From contig NZ_CP025430.1 in assembly GCF_002847445.1 (NCBI RefSeq), forward strand, positions 1,054,001-1,118,000: a stretch of DNA of 64,000 bases, in the 5' to 3' direction. Position numbers and translations under genes: made by a program. Each line of letters starts with the position of its first letter. Within the stretch, counting starts at the first letter, position 1. The notes beneath the pieces are model-generated. The model was not told where the DNA came from. It was given only the letters and a program-made list of their open reading frames with translations, and did not search any database. This document shows, piece by piece, positions 54,678 through 63,057 of the stretch. Source of the stretch: Paracoccus zhejiangensis (GTDB taxonomy: Bacteria > Pseudomonadota > Alphaproteobacteria > Rhodobacterales > Rhodobacteraceae).

Positions 54678-55607
54678 ATGACCAGCCCCAACCGACCCCG
54701 CAGCTTCCAGGAGATCATCCTGCGCCTGCAAAATTACTGGGCCGCGACCGGCTGCGCCGTGCTGCAACCCTATGACATGGAAGTCGGCGCCGGCACCTTC
54801 CACCCGGCGACGACGCTGCGCAGCCTTGGCAGCCGTCCCTGGGCCGCGGCCTATGTCCAGCCCTCGCGCCGCCCGACCGATGGCCGCTATGGCGAGAACC
54901 CGAACCGGCTGCAGCATTACTATCAATATCAGGTGATCATCAAACCATCGCCCCCCGACCTGCAGGAGCTGTACCTCGGCAGCCTCAAGGCCATCGGGCT
55001 TGATCCGCTGATCCACGATGTCCGCTTTGTCGAGGATGACTGGGAAAGCCCGACGCTTGGCGCCTGGGGTCTGGGCTGGGAAGTCTGGTGCGACGGCATG
55101 GAGGTGAGCCAGTTCACCTATTTCCAGCAGGTCGGCGGCCATGACTGCCGCCCGGTCTCGGGCGAGCTGACCTATGGTCTGGAACGTCTGGCCATGTATG
55201 TGCTGGGGATCGAGCATGTCATGGACATGCCGTTCAACGACCCCGACAGCCCGATCCCGCTCAGCTATGGCGACATCTTCCGCCAGACCGAGCGCGAATA
55301 TTCCCGCTGGAACTTCGATCAGGCCGATACGGCGATGCTGTTCCAGCACTTCAAGGATGCCGAAGAGGAATGCGCCCGCATCCTCGCCGCGCCCGAGGAA
55401 GACAGCGCCGGCCGCCGCATCCCGATGGCCCATCCGGCCTATGATCAGGCGATCAAGGCCAGCCATATCTTCAACCTCTTGGACGCACGCGGCGTGATCT
55501 CGGTGACCGAGCGGCAGGCCTATATCGGCCGGGTGCGGGCGCTGGCCAAGGCCTGCGCCGACCTGTTCCTGACGACCGATGCCGCGCGGGTGGACGAGAC
55601 CGCCTGA
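54678..55607 (+). CDS. glyQ: Glycyl-tRNA synthetase alpha subunit
   Basis: This is a 309-residue catalytic subunit of the bacterial alpha2beta2 Gly[42 protein letters not shown] and [20 protein letters not shown] are hallmark stretches; [20 protein letters not shown] lies mid-protein. ATG at 54678 is 8 bases from AAGGA; an ATG three codons earlier is possible. The beta subunit gene lies 1.2 kb downstream, beyond an opposing marC gene and a small membrane protein gene. Confidence 0.96.
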   Translation: MTSPNRPRSFQEIILRLQNYWAATGCAVLQPYDMEVGAGTFHPATTLRSLGSRPWAAAYVQPSRRPTDGRYGENPNRLQHYYQYQVIIKPSPPDLQELYLGSLKAIGLDPLIHDVRFVEDDWESPTLGAWGLGWEVWCDGMEVSQFTYFQQVGGHDCRPVSGELTYGLERLAMYVLGIEHVMDMPFNDPDSPIPLSYGDIFRQTEREYSRWNFDQADTAMLFQHFKDAEEECARILAAPEEDSAGRRIPMAHPAYDQAIKASHIFNLLDARGVISVTERQAYIGRVRALAKACADLFLTTDAARVDETA

Positions 55608-55630
55608 TGCAACCCCTTCGTCCGACGACC

Positions 55631-56287
55631 CTAGCCGGCCAGACCGGGCAAGATCGCTTTCAGCCCGGCGGCGATCATCTGCACGCCCATGGCCGCGACG
55701 ATCATGCCCATCAACCGGGTCATGATGACACGCAGGGTCTGCGACATGTGCCGGCCGATGGTCGAGGCAAAGAACAGCACCACCGCCAGCACGGCGAGCA
55801 CCAGACCGAAGGCCGCGGCCACGGCGCCCTTGTCGGCCATGGTCCTGGCCTGCCCCATATAGACGATGATCGCCGTGATCGTCCCCGGCCCCACCACCAT
55901 CGGGAAGGCCAGCGGATAGAAGCTGACATCGGCGCGGGGCGGCTCCTGCACGGCCATGGCCTGCGCCTTGGCCGGGGCCTCGTGGGCGGGGCTGCCCGAA
56001 CCGCTGAGCATCCCCATGGCAATGGTCATCAGCACCAGACCGCCGGCCACGCGGAAATCATCGACGCTGATGCCGAAGAATTTCAGGATCGCCGCGCCGC
56101 TGACCGCCACGGTTGCGCAAAGCACGGCGCTGAAGAAGGCCACGCGCAGGCCCGCGCGGCGTTGCAGCGCCGGGTCCATGCCATGGGTGACCGCCAGAAA
56201 CAGCGGCAGCACCACGAAGGGGTTCATGATGGCGAAGGCGCCGCCCAAAGTGGTGATGAAAAACGCTTGGTCCACGGCCTGCCCCAT
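55631..56287 (-). CDS. MarC family integral membrane protein
   Basis: This is a 218-residue membrane protein with about six hydrophobic segments. The family text is GGAFAIMNPFVVLPLFLAVT near the start and YPLAFPMVVGPGTITAIIVY in the second half. The name MarC does not imply drug resistance, and the transported substrate is unknown. ATG at 56287 was chosen over a TTG at 56302. It lies on the opposite strand between glyQ and glyS, an uncommon interruption of that pair. Confidence 0.88.
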   Translation of the reverse strand: MGQAVDQAFFITTLGGAFAIMNPFVVLPLFLAVTHGMDPALQRRAGLRVAFFSAVLCATVAVSGAAILKFFGISVDDFRVAGGLVLMTIAMGMLSGSGSPAHEAPAKAQAMAVQEPPRADVSFYPLAFPMVVGPGTITAIIVYMGQARTMADKGAVAAAFGLVLAVLAVVLFFASTIGRHMSQTLRVIMTRLMGMIVAAMGVQMIAAGLKAILPGLAG

Positions 56288-56319
56288 ATCCGTCCGAATC
56301 AAGCGGGGGGAATGACAGC

Positions 56320-56805
56320 ATGAACGGCAAGTTTCCAGCCATTGTGCTTGTGCTCGCCGGCATCGGTGCCGGCGGCGGCATGTGGTATGCGCAGGAATAC
56401 GGCTTTTACGAGACGATCGACCCGGCCGGTCCGGGGGCGGATGTCACCGCCGTCTCCGCCGCCGATGGCGGCGCGGTGGAACTGCCCCTTGCCGATTTCC
56501 AGGGCATCGACGCCTCGTCCTCGCCGCTGCGCTGGCGCGCCTGCTTTCGCCTGACCGAGCTGCCCTTGCCGGGCAGCCTGACCCCCTTTGAGGGCGCAAC
56601 CCCCCTGAACGGGCCGGGCTGGTTCGATTGCTATGACGCCGACCAGATCACCCATGATCTCGAATCCGGCGCGGCAGTGGCGGTGCTTGGCACCTCCGAG
56701 ATCCGCCCCGATGTCGACCGGGTGCTGGCGATCTATCCCGATGGCCGCGCCTTTGGCTGGCACCAATATAATGACAAGACACCCGAACGCGGAGTGATGG
56801 ACTGA
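56320..56805 (+). CDS. Membrane-anchored hypothetical protein upstream of glyS (possibly DUF6446)
   Basis: This is a 161-residue protein with one N-terminal hydrophobic segment (residues 5-22, FPAIVLVLAGIGAGGGMWYA) and a soluble remainder containing WRACFRLTELPLPG and IYPDGRAFGWHQYNDK. Such genes commonly precede glyS in Rhodobacteraceae and may be the family called DUF6446; I am not certain of the number. Its stop shares one base with the glyS start (TGATG), so translation is coupled. The function is unknown. Confidence 0.65.
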   Translation: MNGKFPAIVLVLAGIGAGGGMWYAQEYGFYETIDPAGPGADVTAVSAADGGAVELPLADFQGIDASSSPLRWRACFRLTELPLPGSLTPFEGATPLNGPGWFDCYDADQITHDLESGAAVAVLGTSEIRPDVDRVLAIYPDGRAFGWHQYNDKTPERGVMD

Positions 56806-59084
56806 TGGCCGACCTGCTGATCGAACTCTTCTCGGAAGAAATCCCCGCCCGGATGCAGTCCCGCGCCCGCGAGGATCTGAAGAAGCTCGTCACCGACGGG
56901 CTGGTCGAGGCCGGGCTGACCTATGCCAGCGCCGGGGCCTTCTCGACCCCGCGCCGTCTGACTCTCGCGATTGAAGGCCTCAGCGCCCACAGCCCGACCA
57001 CGCGCGAGGAACGCAAGGGCCCGCGCACCGACGCCCCCGAAGCGGCACTTCTGGGCTTCCTGCGCTCGACCGGGCTGACCAAGGACCAGCTTCAGGCCCG
57101 CGACGACAAGAAGGGCCAGGTCTGGTTCGCCACGCTGGAAAAACCCGGGCGCCCGGCGGCCGAGATCGTGGCCGAGGTGCTGGAGACGACGATCCGCAAC
57201 TTCCCCTGGCCCAAGTCGATGCGCTGGGGCGCCGGCAACCTGCGCTGGGTCCGGCCGCTGCATTCGATCCTCTGCCTGCTGACCGACGAGGCCGGGGCGC
57301 AGGTCGTGCCGCTGACGGTCGAGGGCATCGCCTCGAGCAACCAGACCCGCGGCCACCGCTTCCTGTCGCCCGAGCCCTTCACGGTGACGGGTTTCGACGA
57401 CTATGCCGCGAAACTGCGCCGCGCCCATGTCATCCTTGACGCCAGCGAGCGCGAGGCCGCCATCCGCCAGCAGGCCGATAACATCGCCTTCGCCCGTGGC
57501 TGGGAGATCGTCGCCGATGCGGGTCTGCTGACCGAGGTGGCGGGGCTGGTCGAATGGCCGGTGCCGCTGATGGGGGTGATCGAGGACCGTTTTCTGGACC
57601 TGCCGCCCGAGGTGCTGCAGACCTCGATGAAGGAGCACCAGAAATTCTTCTCGGCCCGGAACCCGAAAACCGGCCGGATCGAGGGTTTTGTCACCGTCGC
57701 CAACATCGAGACGCCCGACGATGGCGCGACCATTCTGGCGGGCAACCAGCGCGTGCTGGCCGCGCGCCTGTCGGACGCGGCCTTCTTCTACGAGAACGAC
57801 CTGCGCGAGGCCAAGGCCGGCATGGGTCACTGGGCCGAGGGTCTCAAATCGGTGACCTTCCACAACAAGCTCGGCAGCCAGTCCGACCGCATCGCCCGCA
57901 TCGCCGCACTGGCCCGCGAGATCGCGCCGCTGGTCGGCGCCGATGCGGACGAGGCCGGGGAAGCCGCGACGCTGGCCAAGCTCGACCTGCGTTCATCGAT
58001 GGTGGGCGAATTCCCCGAATTGCAGGGGATCATGGGCCGCTATTACATCGCCGCCGCCGGCAAGCCGCAGGCCGTCGCCGACGCCGCCCGCGACCATTAC
58101 TCGCCACTCGGCCCGAGCGATGACGTCCCGACCGCGCCGGTCTCGGTCGCCGTGGCGCTGGCCGACAAGATCGATACGCTGACCGGGTTCTGGGCGATTG
58201 ACGAGAAGCCTACGGGGTCGAAGGACCCATTTGCGCTGCGGCGGGCGGCGTTGGGGGTGATCAGGTTGGTGCTGGGGACCGGGGTGCGAGTTGGACTTAT
58301 CGGATTGTTGAGCAATGCACTGACACAGCTTTACGTACTTGCACGGGAAAGAAACGCATTTGCTAGCTTGCCCGATTACAGCAAGCTTGCGTCCAGCGAC
58401 GTTGTAGAAGTGATCTTCGCGGAGCAGTTCGACTTTGCTACTCCGCCAGAGAATGTTTTTTGGTTGCAGATAGGTAGCAAAAAAGCGTTGCGAGCAAAGG
58501 CGCAATTGTCCACATGGCTGGCGTTGAGTTCGCCGGTCTATCCTTTGGGTGAGCGCGTCACCGACCTCCTCTCCTTCCTCCACGACCGCCTGAAAGTCTA
58601 TCTCCGCGACCAAGGCATCCGCCATGACATCATCGATGCCGTGCTGGCGCAGCCCGGCAATGACGATCTCGTGCTGGTGGTGAACCGGGCCACGGCGCTG
58701 AATGACATGCTGAAGACCGAGGACGGCCGGAACCTGACGCAGGGTCTGAAGCGCGCCGGGAATATCCTCGCGCAGGCCGAGGAGAAGGACGGGGTCGAAT
58801 ACAGCTTTGGCGCCGACGAGAAATTCGCCGAGACCGATCAGGAACGCGCGCTTTTCGCCGCGCTCGACACCGCCGAACCGGCGATCCGTCAGGCGACCAA
58901 GGCCGAGGATTTCCCCGCCGCCATGTCGGCCATCGCCGCACTGCGCGCGCCCATCGATGCCTTCTTCGAGGCGGTTCAGGTGAACAGCGACAACCAGATC
59001 CTGCGCCGCAACCGGCTGAACCTCTTGAGCCGCATCCGCGAGGCCGGCCGGCAGATTGCGGATTTCACCAAGATCGAGGGGTGA
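56805..59084 (+). CDS. glyS: Glycyl-tRNA synthetase beta subunit
   Basis: This is a 759-residue tRNA-binding subunit. It has LIELFSEEIPARMQSRARED at the start, STPRRLTLAIEGL, VRPLHSILCLL, SMKEHQKFFSARNPKTGRIE and KDPFALRRAALGVIRLVL. The C-terminal anticodon-binding part has NRLNLLSRIREA. Between residue about 490 and 585 lies a segment with AT-richer, atypical codons and about 55 more residues than expected between conserved blocks (see separate entry). The frame is open throughout, so the gene seems functional. Confidence 0.95.
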   Translation: MADLLIELFSEEIPARMQSRAREDLKKLVTDGLVEAGLTYASAGAFSTPRRLTLAIEGLSAHSPTTREERKGPRTDAPEAALLGFLRSTGLTKDQLQARDDKKGQVWFATLEKPGRPAAEIVAEVLETTIRNFPWPKSMRWGAGNLRWVRPLHSILCLLTDEAGAQVVPLTVEGIASSNQTRGHRFLSPEPFTVTGFDDYAAKLRRAHVILDASEREAAIRQQADNIAFARGWEIVADAGLLTEVAGLVEWPVPLMGVIEDRFLDLPPEVLQTSMKEHQKFFSARNPKTGRIEGFVTVANIETPDDGATILAGNQRVLAARLSDAAFFYENDLREAKAGMGHWAEGLKSVTFHNKLGSQSDRIARIAALAREIAPLVGADADEAGEAATLAKLDLRSSMVGEFPELQGIMGRYYIAAAGKPQAVADAARDHYSPLGPSDDVPTAPVSVAVALADKIDTLTGFWAIDEKPTGSKDPFALRRAALGVIRLVLGTGVRVGLIGLLSNALTQLYVLARERNAFASLPDYSKLASSDVVEVIFAEQFDFATPPENVFWLQIGSKKALRAKAQLSTWLALSSPVYPLGERVTDLLSFLHDRLKVYLRDQGIRHDIIDAVLAQPGNDDLVLVVNRATALNDMLKTEDGRNLTQGLKRAGNILAQAEEKDGVEYSFGADEKFAETDQERALFAALDTAEPAIRQATKAEDFPAAMSAIAALRAPIDAFFEAVQVNSDNQILRRNRLNLLSRIREAGRQIADFTKIEG
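58260..58560 (+). other. Atypical-composition segment inside glyS
   Basis: Codons about 486-585 of glyS use ATA, AGA, AGG, GTA, CTT, CGA and many TTG, which are rare in the neighbouring genes. In 58321-58500 I count 88 G or C out of 180 bases, against roughly two thirds in flanking DNA. The encoded stretch joins IRLVL to LLSFLHDRLKVYLRDQG and is longer than in E. coli GlyS. Confidence 0.7.
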
Positions 59085-59096
59085 GGCGCGCCCGGC

Positions 59097-59118
59097 AAAA
59101 AGTCCAGTGGACCTTTTT
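59097..59118. terminator. Short bidirectional hairpin after glyS
   Basis: AAAAAGTCC (59097-59105) and GGACCTTTTT (59109-59118) pair around a 3-base loop with one bulged base. A or T runs on each side could allow termination in either direction. Confidence 0.5.
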
Positions 59119-59153
59119 GCAGCGCCGAACGCGCGGAGCGCCGGGAATAGAAG

Positions 59154-59182
59154 GGGCCGGTCAACTCCGGCCCTTTCTTCTT
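59154..59182 (+). terminator. Terminator after glyS
   Basis: GGGCCGG (59154-59160) and CCGGCCC (59167-59173) pair around a 6-base loop, followed by TTTCTTCTT. Confidence 0.65.
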
Positions 59183-59186
59183 CACG

Positions 59187-59231
59187 AAAAATATCCCGGG
59201 GGAGGCCCGCAGGGCCGGGGGCAGCGCCCCC
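59187..59231. repeat. Dispersed GC hairpin element, copy 2
   Basis: ATATCCCGGGGG is followed by a second arm GGGGGC AGC GCCCCC, as in the copy at 39135-39170, with GGCCCGCAGGGCC between. It abuts the stop of the minus-strand beta-glucosidase gene. Confidence 0.55.
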
Positions 59232-60539
59232 TTACCCCGCCAGCGCCTCGCGCAAAGCGTGCCAGCTGGCCTTGGGGGTGCGTTCCATCGTCTCGTAATC
59301 GACATGGACCAGCCCGAAGCGCGGCAAATAGCCGAGCGACCATTCGTAATTGTCGAGCAGCGACCAGTAGAAGAAGCTGCGCACGTCCACGCCCTCGGCC
59401 AGTGCCGCCTGCGCCGCCTGAAGATGCGCGGCGATATAGGCGATGCGGTTCGGGTCGTCGGTCTCATCGGCAAAGGCCACGCCGCTTTCGGTGATGTAGA
59501 GCGGCAGGTCGCCGGTATGGTCGCGCTTCAGCCGCACCAGGAACTCGGTCAGCCCCTCGGGGCGGATCTCCCAATCGATCTGGGTCTTTGGCAGCGGCCC
59601 CGGAACCTCGACCGTCTGCGGCCAGGGGCCGGGGGCATGGGCATAGTTCTTGCGGGTGTAGTAATTCACCCCCAGCCAGTCCAAGGGCTGCGCGATCATC
59701 GCCAGATCGTCCTGCCAGCCCTTCGGCAGATGCGGCTCCAGCCCCTCCATCGCCTCGGTCGGATAGCCCTGCCCCATCGCCGCCTGCACGAACCAGCGGT
59801 TATAGATCGCATCCTGCCGCGCCGCTGCCGCGCGGGCTTCGGCGCTGTCATCCGCCGGATGCGCGGTCTCGAAATTCAGGACCAGCCCCAGATGGTCGCG
59901 CGCGCCGTCGGCCCGCAGCGCGGCGATGGCGGTGCCATGCGCCAGCATGACGTGATGCATCGCATGGCCGGTCGCGCGGATGTCGCGCAGGCCCGGCGCG
60001 TGAAAACCCATGAAATGCGACAGCCACGAGATGCACCATGGCTCGTTCAGCGTCGCCGCCGTCTCGACCCGGTCGCCGATCCGCGCATAGACCGTCTGGC
60101 AGAAGCGGGCGAAGTGATCCACGATCTCGCGGTTCTGCCAGCCGCCGCGCGTGGCCAGTGCCGAGGGCATGTCCCAGTGGTGGAAGGTCAGGAAGGGTTT
60201 CAGCCCGCGCGCCAGCATCCCGTCAACCAGCCGGTCATAGAAATCCAGACCCTCGGGATTGACGGTCCGACCGTCCGGCAGCACCCGTGCCCAGGAGGTG
60301 GAAAAGCGATAGGCGTCGAACCCCGCGTCTTTCAGCAGGTCCAGATCGCTTTCCCACCGCAGGTAATGCTCGCAGCCGCGCGATCCGTCCTGTCCCTGAA
60401 AGGTATTGCCCGGCGTCGCGGCGAAGCTGTCCCAATGCGAGGGTCCGGTGCCGCCGAACTGCGTGCCCTCGATCTGGTAGGCCGAGGTCGCGGCGCCGAA
60501 GAGGAAGCCGGGCGGAAAGCTGGAACGCTTGGGGATCAT
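59232..60539 (-). CDS. GH1 family beta-glucosidase
   Basis: This is a 435-residue retaining glycosidase. The acid/base Glu is in ATLNEPWCISW and the nucleophile in LYITESGVAF. GFLFGAATSAYQIEG at the start and LDNYEWSLGY near the end are typical, as is TFHHWDMPSAL. There is no signal peptide, so it acts in the cytoplasm on imported beta-glucosides or related disaccharides. ATG at 60539 is preceded by GAGGG; an ATG at 60587 would add 16 residues. No transporter lies next to it. Confidence 0.93.
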   Translation of the reverse strand: MIPKRSSFPPGFLFGAATSAYQIEGTQFGGTGPSHWDSFAATPGNTFQGQDGSRGCEHYLRWESDLDLLKDAGFDAYRFSTSWARVLPDGRTVNPEGLDFYDRLVDGMLARGLKPFLTFHHWDMPSALATRGGWQNREIVDHFARFCQTVYARIGDRVETAATLNEPWCISWLSHFMGFHAPGLRDIRATGHAMHHVMLAHGTAIAALRADGARDHLGLVLNFETAHPADDSAEARAAAARQDAIYNRWFVQAAMGQGYPTEAMEGLEPHLPKGWQDDLAMIAQPLDWLGVNYYTRKNYAHAPGPWPQTVEVPGPLPKTQIDWEIRPEGLTEFLVRLKRDHTGDLPLYITESGVAFADETDDPNRIAYIAAHLQAAQAALAEGVDVRSFFYWSLLDNYEWSLGYLPRFGLVHVDYETMERTPKASWHALREALAG

Positions 60540-60633
60540 GGCAATGCCCTCGTGACTGGCTGGCGGTGATTGTGTTAGCGGAAACATACACGCCCGCCCC
60601 GTCCCTCACGTCAACGTCCAATCGGCACTGGAA

Positions 60634-60664
60634 ACGAAAAAGGGCGACCCGGAGGCCGCCCTTT
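60634..60664 (-). terminator. Terminator of sdh operon
   Basis: AAAGGGCG (60639-60646) and CGCCCTTT (60657-60664) pair around a 10-base loop. Read on the minus strand a T run (CTTTTTCG) follows, 28 bases after the sdhB stop. Confidence 0.75.
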
Positions 60665-60691
60665 CATCCAGTCCAGCAATCCAGGCCCAGC

Positions 60692-61471
60692 TCAGACGAT
60701 CCGCTCGACCATCATGTGCTTGATCTCGGCGATGGCCTTCGCCGGGTTCAACCCCTTGGGGCAGGTATTGGTGCAGTTCATGATGGTGTGGCAGCGATAG
60801 AGCTTGAACGGGTCTTCGAGGTTGTCCAGCCGCTCGCCAGTGGCCTCATCGCGCGAGTCGATGATCCAGCGGTAGGCCGCCAGCAGCGCGGCCGGCCCCA
60901 GGTACTTGTCGCCGTTCCACCAGTAGCTCGGGCAGGAGGTCGAGCAGGAGGCGCAGAGGATGCATTCGTAAAGCCCGTCCAGCTTCTTGCGGTCCTCGAT
61001 CGACTGCTTCCACTCGACGCCGGGCTCGGGCGATTTGGTGATCAGGTAGGGGTTGATGCTGGCGTGCTGGGCATAGAAATGGGTCAGGTCCGGCACCAGG
61101 TCCTTGACCACATGCATATGCGGCAGCGGATAGATCGAGATGTCGCCGGCAACCTCGTCGATGCCATAGATGCAGGCCAGGTGGTTGCCGCCGCCGATGT
61201 TCATCGCGCAGGAGCCACAGATGCCCTCGCGGCAGGAGCGGCGGAAGGTCAGGGTCGGGTCGATCTCGTTCTTGATCTTGATCAGCGCGTCCAGAACCAT
61301 CGGCCCGGTCTTGTCGAGATCCAGCGTATAGGTGTCCAGCCGCGGGTTCTCGCCGCTGTCGGGGTCCCACCGATAGATCTTGAACACCTTGGTCCGGGTC
61401 GCCCCCTGCGGCGCGGGCCAGGTCTTGCCGACCGTGATCTTGCTGTTCTTGGGAAGGGTGAACTGGACCAT
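60692..61471 (-). CDS. sdhB: Succinate dehydrogenase iron-sulfur subunit
   Basis: This is a 259-residue subunit carrying the three Fe-S clusters of complex II. The 2Fe-2S ligands lie in [21 protein letters not shown], shown here as CREGICGSC and HLAC. The 4Fe-4S and 3Fe-4S ligands are in [16 protein letters not shown] and [20 protein letters not shown] at 61471 (MVQFTLP) is the family start. It is the last gene of the operon and is separated from sdhA by three other genes. Confidence 0.97.
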   Translation of the reverse strand: MVQFTLPKNSKITVGKTWPAPQGATRTKVFKIYRWDPDSGENPRLDTYTLDLDKTGPMVLDALIKIKNEIDPTLTFRRSCREGICGSCAMNIGGGNHLACIYGIDEVAGDISIYPLPHMHVVKDLVPDLTHFYAQHASINPYLITKSPEPGVEWKQSIEDRKKLDGLYECILCASCSTSCPSYWWNGDKYLGPAALLAAYRWIIDSRDEATGERLDNLEDPFKLYRCHTIMNCTNTCPKGLNPAKAIAEIKHMMVERIV

Positions 61472-61484
61472 GGGGTGCCTCTTC

Positions 61485-62327
61485 TTACAGGGTGCCGTCG
61501 GGCCGGTGATCGGCGTCAAACAGGTTCTGGGTGCTGGCGACAAGATTGGCCACCTTGGCCCGCGCCTGCGGATTGAGCGGCAAGCCGTTAAGCTGCCGCA
61601 GGAATTCGGTTGCGCCCGCGTTCAGGCGCTGCATCGAGCTGCCGGTCAGCGGCTCAAGCGCGGCGTGTTCTTCGGCGCTGATGCCGGCCAGCGCCAGAAG
61701 CTGGCGACCCGGACGCATCCGGTCGCGCTCGTCCACCAGCTCGAAATGGTGCAGGCGACCGGGGGCTGCGTCCTCGAGCCGGACCAGCAGATCGTCCCAG
61801 CCCGGCAGGTCGCGGGTCTCGGACAGGAATTCGTCATAGCTGCCGCCATAGCCATCGGTGCGCACCGCCTGCGCCCAGACACTAGCCTTCCACGCCTCCA
61901 TCCGCCGGCTGTAGACGGCATAGACGGGAATCAGCGGCGCAAAGGCCCGGTCCAAGAGCGCGATGATGCGCGGCAGCGCCGGGTAAAGCCGGGTCTCGCC
62001 ACCGTTGCCGGGCATGGCGCCGGCCAGGTTCTCGTGGCTGATCAGGACGGTGCGCCCGTCCTGCGGCAAGCCCTCGCAGACCGTCGCCACCGCCTCCATC
62101 AACCGCGCCTCGTCGCCACGCTCGCCATCGAGGCTATAGGCGATCGCCGCGCGGCCAAGCGGACGCATGGGGGTTCCGGCCTCGGGCGTGCGGATCACCA
62201 GCCGGTCGGCCAGCGCCGCGGCATTCTTCTGCAGGAAATGATGCAGCGAGGTCGTGCCGGTCTTCTGCACGCCCAGATGAACGATCACCCGGGGGTCGCT
62301 GCCTGCGGCTGACGAGGATTCCGCCAT
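61485..62327 (-). CDS. Sulfotransferase-like P-loop protein
   Basis: This is a 280-residue protein. The N-terminal [17 protein letters not shown] (residues about 16-32) is the PAPS-binding loop of sulfotransferases, with the phosphate-contacting Lys-Thr-Gly-Thr-Thr. The region [17 protein letters not shown] near residue 140 may hold the 3'-phosphate contacts. There is no signal peptide or membrane segment. It sits inside the sdh operon, 3 bases after one gene and 13 before sdhB, which is unexpected for its family. Its acceptor is unknown. Confidence 0.7.
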   Translation of the reverse strand: MAESSSAAGSDPRVIVHLGVQKTGTTSLHHFLQKNAAALADRLVIRTPEAGTPMRPLGRAAIAYSLDGERGDEARLMEAVATVCEGLPQDGRTVLISHENLAGAMPGNGGETRLYPALPRIIALLDRAFAPLIPVYAVYSRRMEAWKASVWAQAVRTDGYGGSYDEFLSETRDLPGWDDLLVRLEDAAPGRLHHFELVDERDRMRPGRQLLALAGISAEEHAALEPLTGSSMQRLNAGATEFLRQLNGLPLNPQARAKVANLVASTQNLFDADHRPDGTL

Positions 62328-62330
62328 GGC

Positions 62331-62669
62331 CTAGCCCTGCCAGCGCGGCTGGTCATAGAGCGACACGGTCGGCGGCTGGCCCGAGCGGCGCATGACGCAT
62401 TGGGCAAAGACATCCGAGGGGTCGCGCCCCATCAGCCGGTCGCTGCTGATCTCGAAGGAGACCGAACCATAGGGCCGCACGCCGCCATCGAAATCCGAGG
62501 CCATGCCGATGCCCACCTCGGTGCGTGGCGGCTGGCTCGAGGCCTGCACGTCGCGCAGGCAACTGCGCTCGGCCTGGTCGACCGGCACCGGCGCGCAGGC
62601 CCCCAGCACCGCCGCCAGAGGCAGCAGCGCGAGAAGGGTCAGGCGTGATCCGGTGCGGGTCAGGGTCAT
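62331..62669 (-). CDS. Small lipoprotein in sdh operon (second)
   Basis: This is a 112-residue protein. The signal peptide ends in a lipobox LAAVLGAC, so it should be a lipoprotein with the Cys at about residue 24. The mature part has PYGSVSFEISSDRLMGRDPS and two more Cys (SCLRDV and AQCVMRR) that could form a disulfide. ATG at 62669 starts the signal peptide; an ATG at 62774 would overlap the next gene and lack similarity. I do not recognise a family. Confidence 0.68.
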   Translation of the reverse strand: MTLTRTGSRLTLLALLPLAAVLGACAPVPVDQAERSCLRDVQASSQPPRTEVGIGMASDFDGGVRPYGSVSFEISSDRLMGRDPSDVFAQCVMRRSGQPPTVSLYDQPRWQG

Positions 62670-62676
62670 CTCAACC

Positions 62677-63057
62677 TCAGGCGGCAGTCGCCGCAGCGGC
62701 GGCGATGCACTGGGTCGTCGCCGGACGCTTGACGATGGCCGCGACGCTGTCACCCGCGCCCGAGGCACCGGCATTGGTCATCTGGGCGATGTCGATCAGC
62801 TCGGCCGTGGTGGCGTTTTTGACCACGCAATCCGTGTAGGGCGCGGTATTCGCCCCCGGCAGGCGCTTCGACATCTCGGCGTTGATGGTGGTGCGGGCGA
62901 TGGCGCGCGAGGTGGCGTCGAGCACGGTCGGCGTGGTCGCAACCGGCGGCGGCGCAGTGGTCACCGGCGGTTGCCCGGTCATCGGCGTGACGGGAACGCA
63001 GGCAGTCACCGCAACGGCGGCGGCGGCCAGCAGGATCGGAAGGCGGAAGGAACGCAT
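62677..63057 (-). CDS. Small lipoprotein in sdh operon (first)
   Basis: This is a 126-residue protein with a lipobox signal (LLAAAAVAVTAC, Cys at about residue 20). A Pro/Thr-rich linker then leads to a helical domain with ARTTINAEMSKRLPG and two Cys (TDCVVKN and TTQCIAA). The start shares one base with the sdhA stop (TGATG), so it is translated right after sdhA. Genes of this kind between sdhA and sdhB occur in Rhodobacteraceae, but their role is unknown. Confidence 0.7.
   Translation of the reverse strand: MRSFRLPILLAAAAVAVTACVPVTPMTGQPPVTTAPPPVATTPTVLDATSRAIARTTINAEMSKRLPGANTAPYTDCVVKNATTAELIDIAQMTNAGASGAGDSVAAIVKRPATTQCIAAAAATAA

Noticed and set aside
58260..58560. Intein in glyS
   Set aside because: The segment is only about 100 codons, with no Cys/Ser at the first junction and no terminal His-Asn, so it cannot be a splicing intein.
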